A stretch of DNA of 64,000 bases from Papaver somniferum. Its lineage: Eukaryota; Streptophyta; Magnoliopsida; Ranunculales; Papaveraceae. The notes beneath the pieces are model-generated. The model was not told the DNA's origin. It worked only from the letters and a program-made list of their open reading frames with translations, and ran no database searches. Each line of letters starts with the position of its first letter. The first letter of the stretch is position 1. The stretch is taken from contig NC_039362.1 of NCBI RefSeq assembly GCF_003573695.1, positions 115,795,120 through 115,859,119 on the forward strand. Direction: 5' to 3'. The translations under genes and the position numbers were made by a program. Below, one piece after another: positions 48,525 to 61,560 of this stretch.

Positions 48525-50173
48525 ATGGCTTCTTCTTCTCTCTTCTGCAGTCACCCTCTTCCCTGTCCTTCACCTGCTCGTTATTTCTCTTCTGCCAAGA
48601 AAAATCTCATCTCATCAATTAGATGTTCTTCTGCTAGTAATCAGCGGCAAGAACTTTTTAACCGCATTGCTCCTGTTTACGATAATGTACACTTCGCTAT
48701 CTTCATAGTTTTCCGCCTGCATCTACAGTTGGTATTCTTGATTTTCTTTGCAAATACATTTTATGGTTTTTTATTTTGATGGGCAGTTGAATGATTTGTT
48801 GAGCTTGGGGCAACACCGTGTATGGAAACGAATGGCTATTTCATGGAGTGGGTAAGTACAATTTTGTAATGTCTTGATTAAAGTTTGAGCCTTCATTTTC
48901 TTGTCTGAATATTGAGAGTGAGGAAATGCTTATGGTTTTGATTTGGCAGAGCAAGAAAGGGGGACTGTGTATTGGATATTTGTTGTGGAAGTGGAGATTT
49001 AACATTTCTTTTGTCCGATAAGATTGGTTCTCAAGGGAAGGTTTGGGGAATCATACTTTATTCCTCAAGTGCCTCTAATATATTCGATGTTTACCTTTGC
49101 CAAATGCTGATGCTTTCTCGCAATAATAGATTATATTTGATTGCTGTTTTGTTTTGCAATTTGTAGGTTACTGGTCTTGATTTCTCCAGCGAACAATTGT
49201 CGGTAGCTGCACATAGGCAGGGATTACTTGGAAAACCTTGCTACCAGAACATTGTGTGAGCATTGGTAACAGTTTGTGCATGCTTAATTGTAATGAATTT
49301 GAGTGTTTTTTAAATGACAGTAAGGATGTATTTAGGTGTTCACCGCCCACATGTATTTGAGTGTATGTTTGTTGCTCATTTGAAACACTATATATACGGG
49401 AATCCATTTGCTAATAATACATTTGAGGATACTGCCATTTTTCTTTTTCTCTTTTCTATCCTTCTCAATGGTTGGGGATGACATGTTGCAGGTGGGTTGA
49501 AGATGATGCCCTTTTTTTATCTTTCCCTGATAACTACTTTGACGCAATCACTGTTGGTTTTGGTCTACGTAACATTGTAGATAGACGTAAGGCAATGAGT
49601 GAGATGCTTCGGGTTCTAAAACCAGGTTTCTTGGTCTTTGCTTCTTTTGTTGAAATAATACGCGATGATATGAAAACATCAGTAGTCTTACTACAGAGTT
49701 TTTATTCTCTTGATGGATTTACAGGTTCAAAGGCATCCATACTGGACTTCAATAAGAGTACACAGCCACTTACTACCTCAGTTCAGGTACATGATAATAT
49801 TTTGCACCTTCTAATGGTACTTGTATATGAAAATCAAAGATTGACTCTCTGTGCAATTCTTTTGGTAAGGAGTGGATGATAGAAAACGTTGTCGTTCCAG
49901 CTGCAAGCAGTTATGGCCTTGCAAAAGAATACAAATACTTAAAAAGCTCAATACGTGATTTCTTAACAGGTGTGTTCTTCTTCCAAGAGCTTCTATCTTT
50001 CCCTCTCAAACCTCAGTATGAGCTGTATTAGGCTATTTTTAGATAGCTTAAAACCATATGCTACTAATGTAGGGAAGGAATTGGAGGAACTATCACTGGA
50101 AGTGGGGTTTTCTTGCGCAAAGCATTATGAAATTGGTGGTGGTCTGATGGGAAACTTAGTGGCGACTCGTTAG
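48525..50173 (+). CDS. MENG: Demethylphylloquinone methyltransferase, chloroplastic (MENG)
   Basis: Transfers a methyl group from S-adenosylmethionine to 2-phytyl-1,4-naphthoquinone, the last methylation step of phylloquinone (vitamin K1), the photosystem I cofactor, in plastids. Eight exons with GT-AG borders: 48525-48686, 48787-48851, 48950-49040, 49167-49255, 49492-49625, 49725-49786, 49870-49969, 50073-50173. The CDS is 804 nt, 267 residues, the usual size. Residues 1-45 are Ser/Arg-rich and look like a transit peptide. Then come [20 protein letters not shown], the SAM-binding motif [48 protein letters not shown] (UbiE signature), [19 protein letters not shown] and the C terminus [12 protein letters not shown]. 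This is the UbiE/COQ5/MENG family. The reading frame is closed, so the gene is probably active. A hAT element ends 144 bases upstream. Confidence 0.95.
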
Positions 50174-50970
50174 ATGGTTGTCTACTACAGTATCTTTTGC
50201 CAGTTTCCCAATCTCATTGAGTAATTGGGTGCAAATCTAAAGAGTTAGTCTTGGTAATGGCATGGCAGAAATGGTAAGACGACATTTTTTCCACAATTAG
50301 TTCAGTTATATAGGTACACTTCACTAAATGCCAGTCTGATTAGTCGAACAATATGGATGCAAGACCATGAATGTTGGCAGTCCAAAGTTCAAAAGGTAAA
50401 TAGAATCTACCCATTCTGGTCACTTTTCATTTTTCTGAGTTTTGGCATGCATCTTTGTTACCAATTTCTTCATTTAATTGAACGAAATGTATTGCCATCT
50501 GCTGTAAAAAGAATTTATAGACCAGGATATATGTACAATTGTCGCTCATGAGACCTATTATTGATTCACGGATCACATGAACAGAGTTGAGTTTGATCCA
50601 CATGACAAAAACACCATCTTGTTTGATCATTTTTTACCCCACATTTAACTGTTCACAATCGATCAATTTTTTTTCTTCTTTTTTCTTTGGAGTACAATCA
50701 TTTTTTATTTTATTTTACTTTCATCACCACTCTAGTTAACCCGCCAAATCTTCAAAGTTGCCAAAATGTAACCCATAGGCACTTTGCCATCTACCCATAC
50801 CAGGTCAAAAGAGAGGATTTTGGTTTTGGAAAATTTGAAGTACAAGTTTGGAAACAATTTTGTCATAATCTTTTAGATTCTTATAAATATATAATTTTGG
50901 ATTATAATGGATTGATTCGGGATATGTTTAGATTCATAAAAATTGAAGTGGTTTACTAAATCATAAATTC
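50174..50970. other. MENG 3' flank
   Basis: Includes the probable MENG 3' UTR. No other gene recognised; short frames on both strands have no domain. Confidence 0.4.
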
Positions 50971-50975
50971 ATAAT

Positions 50976-53516
50976 TGAAAACACCGGGTACCAAAATACA
51001 CCACCAAAATTTTCATACGCAATCTGTATGGACAAACTCAACACAATTCCGAGAGTTAAAACTCAATCAAGGAAAGTGTCTAGAGTTATATCTCTATCTC
51101 TCTTGCTATTAGAACGTTTACAGAATTGAATCCGTGAACCTAATCACAAAGAGAGTTCTTGGGCGGTACCAAGGACCAATGTCCAAGGATCAATCAAGTC
51201 GTATCCAACAAACTAGGTCGAACGTATCTACTTTAATTGATCAACGCACAACCTGTGATATTTCAATTATAAAGATAAACAATATAATATGGAAAAAGAA
51301 ATAACAAAGACACCAGAAATTTGTTAACGAGGAAACCACAAATGCAGAAAAACCCCAGGACCTAGTCCAGATTGAACACCAAACTGTATTAAGCCCCTAC
51401 AGACACTAGCCTACTACCAATTAACTTCGGTCTGGAATGTAGTTGAGCCCGAACTCAGTCTCCCACTGATTCAGGTACAGTGGCGCTCCTTACGCCTCTT
51501 TTTTTTTTTTAGGCCTCTTGAATCCCATCAGGACTCCGCACAATTGATTCATTTAGATGAAGTCACAACAACTAAGAGTTGTTTCAACTCAATTGAAGAC
51601 TTTAAACCAAATCTGCCTCCCACATATTAAGCCTATATAATTGATTTCCTGATTTACGATCGAAACAGATGAGAAGATCAAACGTAGGACCAAGGTGATG
51701 GAAATCGATAGCAATTTGACAGAAGTCTAGCTATCCTCCGGACTTATGCAACCCGAAGTGCAGACTAGATTATTATTCACCTCACAAGTGTAAAACTTGT
51801 GGAATCACAAAGTTGAGACGAAGAGAACTTTGCGATTTCTATCTATCTTGTTCAAGTGATAAATCAACAATCCAACAAGATCAGGATACTCAAGTTATCA
51901 AGATAAAAGATAACTGGACATGGCTTCACGAATCCCAATGAAGTCTTTGATAGTCGCTAAACTTAAAAGGATTTCTGAAGAGGACGACTCTAGATACAAC
52001 TAAGATACACCAAAAAGTAGTGTCAGTATTTAAAGATCCCAGTTGCCAAGAGTTCCCCTTATATAAACTTTAAACCATAGGTTGCTTTAGGTTTAAGCTA
52101 AGATAACTTTCGAACCAAGCAAACAATATTCACCGTTAGATGAAAACTTTGAATCTTATTCACATGAATAAGATATACACTCTGATTAGGTAAACCGTAA
52201 TCGAACCGTGTACAAAGACTATGTTCAACATGGTTAGCCGAAAACTAGCCGGTTTGAACTTAAAAGCTTAACACTCATTTTCATGAACACAAAGACATTG
52301 ATCTTAAGTCACAATCATGTGATCAAATAAGTCTAGTGTTAATTAGAGAATTGCTCAAATGCAAATCATCTCGTAGAAATAATTTAATCGCATTTAAACA
52401 TAATCGACAAAGTTTGTAAGTGCACAAAGTACAAATACATGAGTCGTTCGTGAATCAGATAAGTCGTGGTACGCGGACCGGTTTGCAAACTTATGAGCAA
52501 AACCAAGTTTCGGAGTTGACATAAATTTTTCAGTTCACGTATCGGTTTGCAAACTTAGGTGCAAAACTGAGTTCCGGAGGTCACAGAACTTTTTTAGTTT
52601 ACCAACCGGTTTGGAAACCTTAAGATTTTACCGGTTCCGGAGTTCACATAACTTTTTCAATTTGTGTACCGGTTTGGGTACTAAACTGGTTCAAGAACAT
52701 AGAACTGTATTGGTTCGCATATCGGTTTGGATACTTAAACCCGGTTCCCTTACCACAGTTCCAAAATGGTTTGTATACGAATATACATACCAATGCGGAT
52801 AAGGAAACAAACAAATTTTTCCATGATGTGCATACGAGTATGCGTATCACACAAATCTGTAAGCCGATATATAGCTACTTTGCTACGTGTACGAGTACAT
52901 GTAATACAACTTCAGATATAAAACAGTTTTCTTAGTTTGTAAGACTGATAACACTGTCTTATATTCTGAATATAGTAGTTCTATATTTTTCTCCATATCA
53001 ATTCGAAACATTCTCGGATAACATCAATGTCACATATCACTGTTCCAGACTATTTTCAAATGATAAACTTGAATCATGATTTGGTTCCAAACAATAAATT
53101 GTTCTCCACCAAAATTGATCAAGTATGAACAAATGGTCATTAAGCTTACTCATTATATTTCGAGAAATTCGTAAACTAAATAATTAGTTATCGAATCGAA
53201 ATTCTTATCTATGCAAGCTAGTCTAATTATTTATGCGACAGTCGTCTCAAGGATATAAAGGTGAATATAACATGAGAAATAGGTAGTTCGGTCTTCATTT
53301 ACCTTTTGTTGATGAAGTTCTCCAAAAGCTTCGGTTGATCTTCGCCTTCAAACGGTAGAACGCAAATGATGACTGGTTCGTTTCTCGACTACCTCTATCC
53401 TAGACTGAGACTTAACTAATTATAGACTAGAAATCAAGATATAGTTTTGACAACTAAATTTGACAACAAGCTTGATATAGCAACACTTGTGAGTTCGACC
53501 GACCAGTGCTCTAACA
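50976..53516 (-). mobile_element. Solo LTR (2.54 kb) with perfect TSD
   Basis: Plus strand starts TGAAAACACCGGGTACC and ends GCTCTAACA; in minus sense it starts TGTTAGAGCACTGGTCGGTC. ATAAT flanks both sides (50971-50975 and 53517-53521). It is the complete form of the LTRs at 20935-22598 and 43184-44944. It holds a run of T at 51500-51510 and a minisatellite at 52470-52760. No PBS or internal region adjoins. Confidence 0.92.
52470..52760. repeat. Minisatellite inside the solo LTR, CCGGTTTG unit
   Basis: Imperfect repeats of 60-70 bases around ACCGGTTTGCAAACTTA with GTTCCGGAGTTCACATAAC. It occupies the place of the GTACGCATACT array in the two related LTRs. Confidence 0.75.
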
Positions 53517-53521
53517 ATAAT

Positions 53522-53810
53522 ATAGTTGAAAAAACCAAGGTCATCATGTTTTCCTTTCATGAAAAACCATCGATAAGTTAAGGTGGTGGGTGGTGGTACA
53601 TGAAGGTAGGCGGTGGTTTGTTGATGCGTGTAGTGGTGGTTAAAAAACATAGCATGTTGTGATAAAAAAATAAATTCAGAAAGAATATTGTCCATAAGAA
53701 TCCATGAAATTCTTGTGGCTTGGGTTGAGACAATAATTTACATATTTTGACTACAGATATCCATAGGAATGCTTATATATCTTGCCTAACTATCCTAAAA
53801 ATCTAAATGA
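53522..53810. other. Spacer between solo LTR and short LINE
   Basis: Contains GGTGGTGGGTGGTGG-type short repeats near 53583. No gene. Confidence 0.4.
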
Positions 53811-53829
53811 ATTGAATACTTAGGAAATC

Positions 53830-54077
53830 TACCGCAAGCTAAGGTAAAATTTATAAGCAGAGACCACAACGCAGCAGCAGACTCAGTGGCAAAAGAAGCA
53901 AGGATCAAAAGACTTCAACATATATCAAAGCACTAACATCAGCGAGTGCAAAAAGAGAGCATTATTTCTAATATTTTTGATAAAAAATGAAATTATATTA
54001 ACCTTTTTCATAATATTTTTGTATTACATTGCTTAATTAATATATTAACCTTTTTCATCAAAAAAAAGAGAAAAAAA
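53830..54077 (+). mobile_element. 5'-truncated LINE with 19-bp target duplication
   Basis: ATTGAATACTTAGGAAATC occurs directly before (53811-53829) and after (54078-54096) this segment. It begins inside the C-terminal RNase H part of LINE ORF2 (RDHNAAADSVAKEARIKRLQ), has a short 3' UTR and ends in an A-rich tail. These are the signs of target-primed reverse transcription with early stop. Confidence 0.93.
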
Positions 54078-54096
54078 ATTGAATACTTAGGAAATC

Positions 54097-55870
54097 CGTG
54101 GAATCTAAGAAAATCCAATTTGAATGCCATAAATATTTGATAACTCATTGAATATCCTAATTGAATACTTATAAGGTTTTAAGATTGTTAAATATCCATG
54201 TAAATCCTAGTCTTCCTTTAGCAGGGTCGTAGCAAAGTATTTGGGCCTCTACGTGATGTCACCAAAACGAGACCTATATAAGTAAAAAAAAAAAAAACCT
54301 TTTTTCTTGTGATTTATGTACTGTATAATAACAGAAAAAAAAATGTAACAGGTAATCAAGTGATACACTGTGCTATTTTGGCGTGATACCGTTCACGAAT
54401 CCACCATCTAAAGAATCAAGTCGAAGGCTTCACCACATATTAAGCAGAAAAAAGAGAGATAGACAGGTAATGTACGGGTATTACAACTCTGCATCTGGAC
54501 TCAAATGCCTGAATAACATCTCAGATCAATTACATCGAAACCCACCATCAACAACCAAGTTCCTATAGGCACCACCGTAGTTATCAAAAGTACATCTTTT
54601 CTTTTGGAAAGCAACGAACAAGGGCCTACAACCCTCGACACCCTAAACCATTTACACATCGCTAATTCCGACATCTACTCTTGATGCAATATCGGATCCG
54701 GAGACTGCTGCTTACATTCCGCTCCACCATCATGTTGCTGAAAATTTTGGACATGCCAATACGATTGTACTGATGAATCTTTTACCACATACCCTCGTGT
54801 AATAGCTATTTATTAGTTTAATTAATTTCATGCTTCAAAAAAATGCCAAAAAAAATGCCAAAAATACATTTTTCTGACGAAGATCGATCATTTTACCTTT
54901 TTGATGCGAAATCATCAATTATCTTTGTAGTTTTTACGGATGGTAACATGTAAACCTAGCTGTTACCAAACTCGGGGAAATTCTGTGGTTTTTTTGCACA
55001 AATCTTCTGGTCCTTATTGCGCTAGTAGAAATTTTTCAATAAGTCTCAAGTTCGTTGCACGGTTGATAAATTCTATAAATGAAGTTTTTTCATGGTTTGA
55101 TGATAAACTTTCCCATATGTATCGTGAAATTAGTCACTTAAATGTTGGTTTGAGTAGAAGCCATATATACGTCGTCTTTGTTGAAAACAAAATATAAGTT
55201 GATCTTCAAATAACCTCTTTGCACATTTTTTCAAGCAATTCTCTTTATAACTTTCTAATATAGTTGCCTCGTTATAACCTGATCAAGGAAAACCTATAGC
55301 GAAGAAGAATGTGTACAATTATAAAGAAACTAAAAAATCTAGTTGGACACGATGTTGCCTTGTTAAAACCTCGCCCGGAAAACCCATAAGTACAAAAACC
55401 AAGATGAAAGAAAAATGGGAACCCTTTCACCAGAAACACCATCAAAACCCATTTGAACAGATGAAATAATTTTAGGGTTAACAACATGAGCTCCAGAAGA
55501 ACCATGAGAATCATCCAATGTGGGAAAATCCACTAACCCAAAGATCGTTCCATCTTCGTGTTTTCATTAACTTGATTTGATCTCAAAACTGGTTGAGGAT
55601 GAGAAGAATTTGGATTCTCTATTCAACAACAACAAAAAAAGGGATCTAAGAAATTGCCTCTAATTTCTTCAGCCACGTCATCGCTCACTCTCTCTCCTTT
55701 ATGAGGGTTTTTCTAACAACTAACTTGTATGAACACTAGAAGAATAATGGAACACATGTCTATTATTAAAGGTATATTTTTTGAAGAGAAAATGGCTCAA
55801 CAGAGTCCAATTTGAACTACCTCAAAGATTGAGGTTTGAAACGACACAATGTGGTGGAGAATCATCATTC
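54097..55870. other. Intergenic with one possible unrecognised exon
   Basis: Mostly AT-rich sequence. Apart from the exon candidate at 54675-54800 no coding signal was recognised. Part of the right end should be the 3' UTR of the minus-strand LINE, whose exact end I could not find. Confidence 0.35.
54675..54800 (-). pseudogene. Possible terminal exon of an unidentified protein
   Basis: On the minus strand an open frame of about 40 codons reads RGYVVKDSSVQSYWHVQNFQ, QHDGGAECKQQSPDPILHQE and a stop. Its composition is protein-like rather than repeat-like, and an AG dinucleotide precedes it. I cannot name the family and no upstream exon was found. It may be a gene relic or chance. Confidence 0.3.
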
Positions 55871-55879
55871 CATCACAAA

Positions 55880-57435
55880 TTTACATTCTCATGCATAACA
55901 TGTTGACACAATAGATGCGCCAGATTGTTCGTACTCTTATGAACATATTAAAAGCTTACATCAATATTAGAAGAAACAACATCTCTAATTTATAAAATCA
56001 CAAATTTTATACTCCATGGGATATCAGTTACATCGTGTAGGATAGCCGAAGTAACATTTGTTGCATCTCCTTCAATAATGATCTCGAACATAAACTTCTT
56101 ACCCAATTCCATACCAATTTTACAGGCTACAGATTCTGCCAGCAAAGAAGAGGTATCATCAAAATTACTTGTTCCACAACCAAGAGTTTTCCAGTGTGAT
56201 CATGTGCAATTGCTCAAGCAGTAGCATTTTTCGACACAAAAGCCGCGTCCACATTGGTCTTGATGTATTGAGGCTGATGAGGAGACCAACAAAGGTTATG
56301 AAAAGCATGGGGACTACTATTTTTTATATCTGATTTACCATCCATACACAAATCAACATCCAGTAATGCTTTTTTAATCACCACATTCTCTGAAAAATTA
56401 TCTTGTGAAAAGATCATATCATTTCTTAGTTTCCAGAGATTCCACGTAATGCACATCCTCTTAATAAACTCATTTTCTGAATCTAAATCCATCCATTGAG
56501 TTAAAAGCTACTGTAAATTATCCAGCGGAGAATTATAACTTACGTCCAGATTTCCTATTTCAAACACTAATCTTGATCGAGTACAATTAAAAAGGAGATG
56601 AGAAATAGATACTTCTTCTTGCTGACAGAACATACAAGAAGTTTCAACACTAGAAACAAACCTGTGAATGTTGCTTTTAACTGCAATTCCATTGTAAATA
56701 ACTTTCCATACGAAGATTTGAATCTTTGGCAAAAGATTAGAGAAAGACCAAAATTTCTTATATGGGAAAGCACTTAAATCAGATGAGGAAGGAGCATTAT
56801 TCATCAGAAGATGATAGCAGGATTTTGTTGTAAATTTACTTGATAAATAGCAAGACCAAACTAATGTATCTTCTGATTCCACTTCCGAGCTTAATTAAAT
56901 CGACGTTACGGACTGAACCGTCTACGGAGGAAATAACTCATTTAGAAGAGGAAGATTCTAAGATCTTGAGTTGGGGGAAATCAAATATGAAGGTTTACTG
57001 ATGAGATGATCTAATCTTTGATCTAACCACTGATCATCTCAGGTATGAGTCTTGTTGCCATCAGATACTTGCCAGAAAACTTTATTTTCGAGAATGTGAC
57101 GAACTTCTATCAGGATACTCCATCTTGTTGTACATTTGATTGGCTTATCCACTGTCCATAATGAATTGTCCTGCAAATATTTGGCGCTTAACAGTTGCAC
57201 CCACATTGTTTCCTCATTTTCCAGAAACCTCCAAGTGAGTTTAAAAATGAGAGAAAAATTCATCAACTCCATGTTTTTAATACCAAGACCTCCACATTCC
57301 TTTCTTAATTCCATCTTGTCCCAGTTTATGAAGTGCAGTTTTCTCTCTTCAGTTGAGTGTCCCCATCAGAAACATCTTTGAATTTTTTCAATTTCTTGGG
57401 TAACACCTTTTGGTAACACGCAAAACCCCATAAAA
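55880..57435 (-). pseudogene. LINE ORF2, 3' part (zf-RVT and RNase H)
   Basis: Minus-strand pieces in order: LPKGVTQEIEKIQRCF, a stop, then WGHSTEERKLHFINWDKMEL and KECGGLGIKNMELMNFSLIF; zinc-binding RT domain FWSFSNLLPKIQIFVWKVIY, CMFCQQEEVSISHLLFNC; then ITWNLWKLRNDMIFSQ; and an RNase H-like domain with YIKTNVDAAF, LAESVACKIGMELGKKFMFE and DIPWSIKF. Stops and frameshifts separate the pieces. It continues the RT at 61651-63068 across the Helitron. Confidence 0.88.
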
Positions 57436-57934
57436 TCTCCCCTCCTTTAAAACACTAAGTCATATGAGCTCCCACGTCGCACGGTAAATGTGACATCCCC
57501 TCAAATTAAATGAGATATAAGCTTTGAACTACAACAATTCTGGAGAGGACAAGTGGCGAGATTCTACTGGTCGGAGCATTAAAATTTGAATTACACTATG
57601 TTTACACCCTGTTTTTAACTGGCCATTTGTAACACTGTTAGCAAAAACGTAGGTGGACAATACTTCAGTCAGCTTTTGTGCCTAAGCAATTTGTTACACT
57701 TGATTTACACCGGATACTTAACAGGACGTTAAGTAACGTCGTTGGTGCGGACAACACTTGCCTCAGGATCTAAACCTAACTAAGATACCGTCATATCGTG
57801 TTCTTATTCACGTATCGGAAAATCTAAAACAGAAAATTTCAGGACCCGTATCTTCCTCTGCAACACATAACCCTAGCTGTGCCTCCACCTAATTCTTTTT
57901 TCTTCCTTTCTATCTGGAGAGTACTCTATTTGAG

Positions 57935-60260
57935 AAGCGATGGCTACAACGGTTTCGTTTCCGAGGTTTTAAGCTTTCGATCAGTTATCCCTTTTTCGAT
58001 TCCATCATATTTTCAGTTAATTTTGACAGCGAGAATTTAGAAGCTGAAGATGACTACCATTGATTGATGGATGTGGAGCTTGGGTTATAAAGTTCTCATG
58101 ATATTTATCAGGAAAAATGGGTTTAATTTCGATTGAATAACAAGGGAAACGGACAGTTTTCACGATTATTATGAGAGTTCAGGAAATGGTGAAGAAGAAG
58201 ACTGATACACTTTCAAGAAGGTATAAAAATCAACAAACCCAAACTAAACTCTGTTTTGTTGTTATAAATGTCACTATTTATTCTCAATGCAAATTAGCGG
58301 TTTCAAATTTGTGGATTTTGATTTTGATTTTGAACTTTGGGTTCTCAATTTGGGGATTAAATTTTGAAATTAGGTTTTCATAGCAACCAGGGGCAGAGGG
58401 AATCTGGAAAGGTGTTAGTTTACTCGAATCACATGCACCAGTAAACCTCTTTAGGTAATCACAAAGAGGGTTTAATGAGTTGTAAGTATAAGCTTTCGAT
58501 ATCTTTATGCTTACAATTTTGATTTTGTTTAAATTGCTTTCAAAGTGTATGTTTAAATACTTAAATGAATGATTTGGTTCGATTTGAGTATGGAAAAGTC
58601 TTTCCTTAAATGAATGTGATGTACCATGTGGGGTTTACTTGGTTAGTGTTCTGATAATTTATAGTGTTTTGATGATTTATGACTAATCTGATAATTTCTG
58701 GATATCACAATCAATATCAAAGGGTTAAAGTCTAAACATGGGGATTGCCCTTACTGGTAGGGAACCTCATAACACCTACCCGCATCTCTGTTGTTATACC
58801 AAATAATATAAGAGAATAGTCTTCGTCCAGTCTCAGCTAACTTTCATGTATGAGTGGCTCAATTTTTGTTTTTGTTTTCATCTATTGATGTTAAAAAGCT
58901 AAAGACATGTTTAACGTGGTTTGGTTTTTCATGTTTCTCCAGCGAATATATTGATAACGGGTAGGTTATCTTCATGCTTCTTTGTATGCTTTTTTAAGTT
59001 CTGTAACCTAGAAATGAAAATTTCATTATGCAATAGTTAAGTAAATGTGGTAAGAGGAAAACTATGTAAACATAATAGAGGTATACAATATAATGTCTTA
59101 ACAGTTGCCCGTTAGGATGAAGTGGGTGTTAACATACATTTGCAAATTCTGTGCAGGTAGGTCAGGTAGGTAAGACAGCTTAACCATCTTATCAAGGTTG
59201 GAATTGTGGAGAGGAGTATATGTGGTCCTCTTTCAAGAATAGAGGTATGCCATTCTCTTGCCTGCATTGCAAAATACAATTTGGCACCGATTGAAATTTC
59301 ATTTGACAGGGTCGGTGTGCTTTTGATTTCAAAAGGCACATAGATTTCAGCAGGTACCATCTTTCATCACATGTTCCAACTTTTTAATGAAAACACTGTG
59401 TTTTTTATTTTGTGAGTTAGCGGGTTTACTTCTTTTTTGACTTCTTAGATATGTGAACTCTTCTTTTCTCCACTGCTAAGTCGCGGACTCATCTCATCTT
59501 GCCTCAAACAGTCGGCATAGGAATTGATTTTGTTTCGCTCTTTTCCTATGGTAATTGATTTATCGGCCAACTTTCCGTGTCAAATGCTTAATAGATTTTC
59601 AAATGCTTCTCATGAGCCTATGAAAGGTGGGTTAATGAAATTTTCTCAGAATTTTGATCTTCGATCCAAAAGATACTGAAGAAAACATAATTTCCCTATT
59701 TTTCTTTGTATAACAGTGTTCATGACATCCATTTTTGGATTTTGTGGGTTTGAAATATTAGGTACTGAATCACATACCTTCATCTGAGTATCTGATGTCT
59801 GAGAAGGTGAAGATAAAGGAACTATAGATCAAATTGGCACAACTTATTTTTCTTCAAAGTTGAGTCCTGGTATTGGCTATTCATGAAGATCTGGATTATA
59901 TGGTATCACATTGGTTTTAGATTGTTTGAGCAATAAGTCTTCGTAAACAGGTGTGCGTAAATTTTGAGCCTTTGCACAACATTAATTTTTTGGACATGTT
60001 TTATCACTAATGTTTGGATGTTTGGTTAAATTATAATACAATATATTTTGGTCTTTTTTCCATGATCAGGATCCCATCCTAATTTATATTGACTGCTTAT
60101 GTTTTTGACATATTTCTATGATTACATAGTGAATTAAGGATGCGAAAAAAGAAAGAAGTGAATGGGAGAGGTGTGGTAGCGCTGTGGTATCCGGTGAACC
60201 TGATGATGCCCTAAAACTGAAGTCTGAAGCTCTTGGAATTTTGAGAGAGGAAATATGCTA
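57935..60260 (+). other. Exon-like fragments inside the Helitron
   Basis: Three short pieces look coding-like: MATTVSFPRF at 57940; MRVQEMVKKKTDTLSRR at 58171 ending at an AG/GTATAA donor; and a frame near 60137 reading IKDAKKERSEWERCGSAVVS then GEPDDALKLKSEALGILREE. Helitrons often capture host gene pieces, so capture is possible. I do not recognise the source genes, and no continuous ORF joins them. Confidence 0.35.
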
Positions 60261-61204
60261 TTGAAGTTAATGCCAGATCAAGCCTTGATATTTGCTCAAT
60301 GCTTTTATTCTTTTTGCATTTGATAAAGAGCTTACAAATCCAATTGATTGTGTTCTGTGTTACTGGTTGCATAGATTAATATTGCAATGGACATTTGATT
60401 CCAACTGGAACTTACGGTGCTCTTCTTCTTTTTATTTTTTGCTGGTGACTTGATATCTCTTATTTCTGCGATTCTTTGTTGACTGGTGATTTTAGACAGA
60501 TATACCATTACTGCCTTATTCCAGGACCGAAGAACACTATATAAGCAACTGTACCATATCTCCAACTTCAGGAGATTACAAGAACACTGTTCTACTGCAC
60601 GCAATACCTCAATTGTGTAGTATCTCCATGTATGACTAACCACAGACTGAACTTATAAGTAGGAATACTAACAAAAGAGATCAACGAGGTTATAAAGCAG
60701 ACGAGGTTGAAGTAGAGATACTGAGTGGCATTTCAGCATGTGTAGTGGAATACTGCCTACCAGATGTTACGTTCACATGATATATAAGGAACAGGGTTCA
60801 CATGATATATAAGGAGACAAGGTTAGTTACGTTAGTACAATCTCATTAGTAAACCTTTCATTTACCCAACGCCGGGGTTTAGCTCATAGGCGTCTATTTT
60901 TAACCAGTGAAACAGATTATTTACCTTCACAAGTCCTATGTTGTATGTCTTACAAATCTCCCGTCGATCAGCTGACACTGATATGGATCCTACCAACTGA
61001 ATCTAAAGAATGAAAGCAGTTAATACTGGAGATCTGCTCAAATCGAAAACAGAAGGTAACATGGTCAGAAGGGGATATCGACCGATACCTTAATGAGATA
61101 ATGTTTTTGGTTTCTTCCGTTTTGGGTTTGGAACTTTGATAGGTAACGGCATAATTTCATAATTTAAAGTGGCAATAAAACTGAAACGAGCGTCACTTTG
61201 GTTT

Positions 61205-61560
61205 CTTGGGTTCTGGGCGAGGTAAAGCCGAGCCACACCTAATTAAAGATCCTTAGCGATGGGCGAAGCCGTGCAACACCAAATTAAAAATTCATCGGGA
61301 CCGGGCGAGGCGAAGCCGAGCCACATCAATTCAAAAATCCTAAACCACGGGGCGAGGCGAAGCCGGGTCACATCAATTCAAAAATGCATTGCCACGAGGC
61401 GAGGCGAGGCGAAGCCGCACGATACCGAATAAAAAATACATCGAGATGAGGCGAGGCGAAGCCGAGCCACACCAAATAAAAAATGCATCGCGACGGGGTG
61501 AGGCGAAGCCCCGCGACACCAAATCAAAAATGCACGACAGGGAAAGGCAAAGCCACATTA
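61205..61560 (+). repeat. Helitron subterminal minisatellite, about 55-60-base unit
   Basis: Six to seven units of GCGAGGCGAAGCCGAGCCAC followed by ATCAATTCAAAAATGCATCG-type spacer. GC-rich and AT-rich halves alternate. The array ends about 90 bases before the Helitron terminus. Confidence 0.88.

Noticed and set aside
49472..49879. 135-residue ORF in MENG taken as one exon
   Set aside because: It reads through a 99-base intron (49626-49724); removing it restores the family sequence [13 protein letters not shown].
55272..55514. 80-residue minus ORF that looks hydrophobic
   Set aside because: No start context or family match; composition comes from T-rich antisense sequence.
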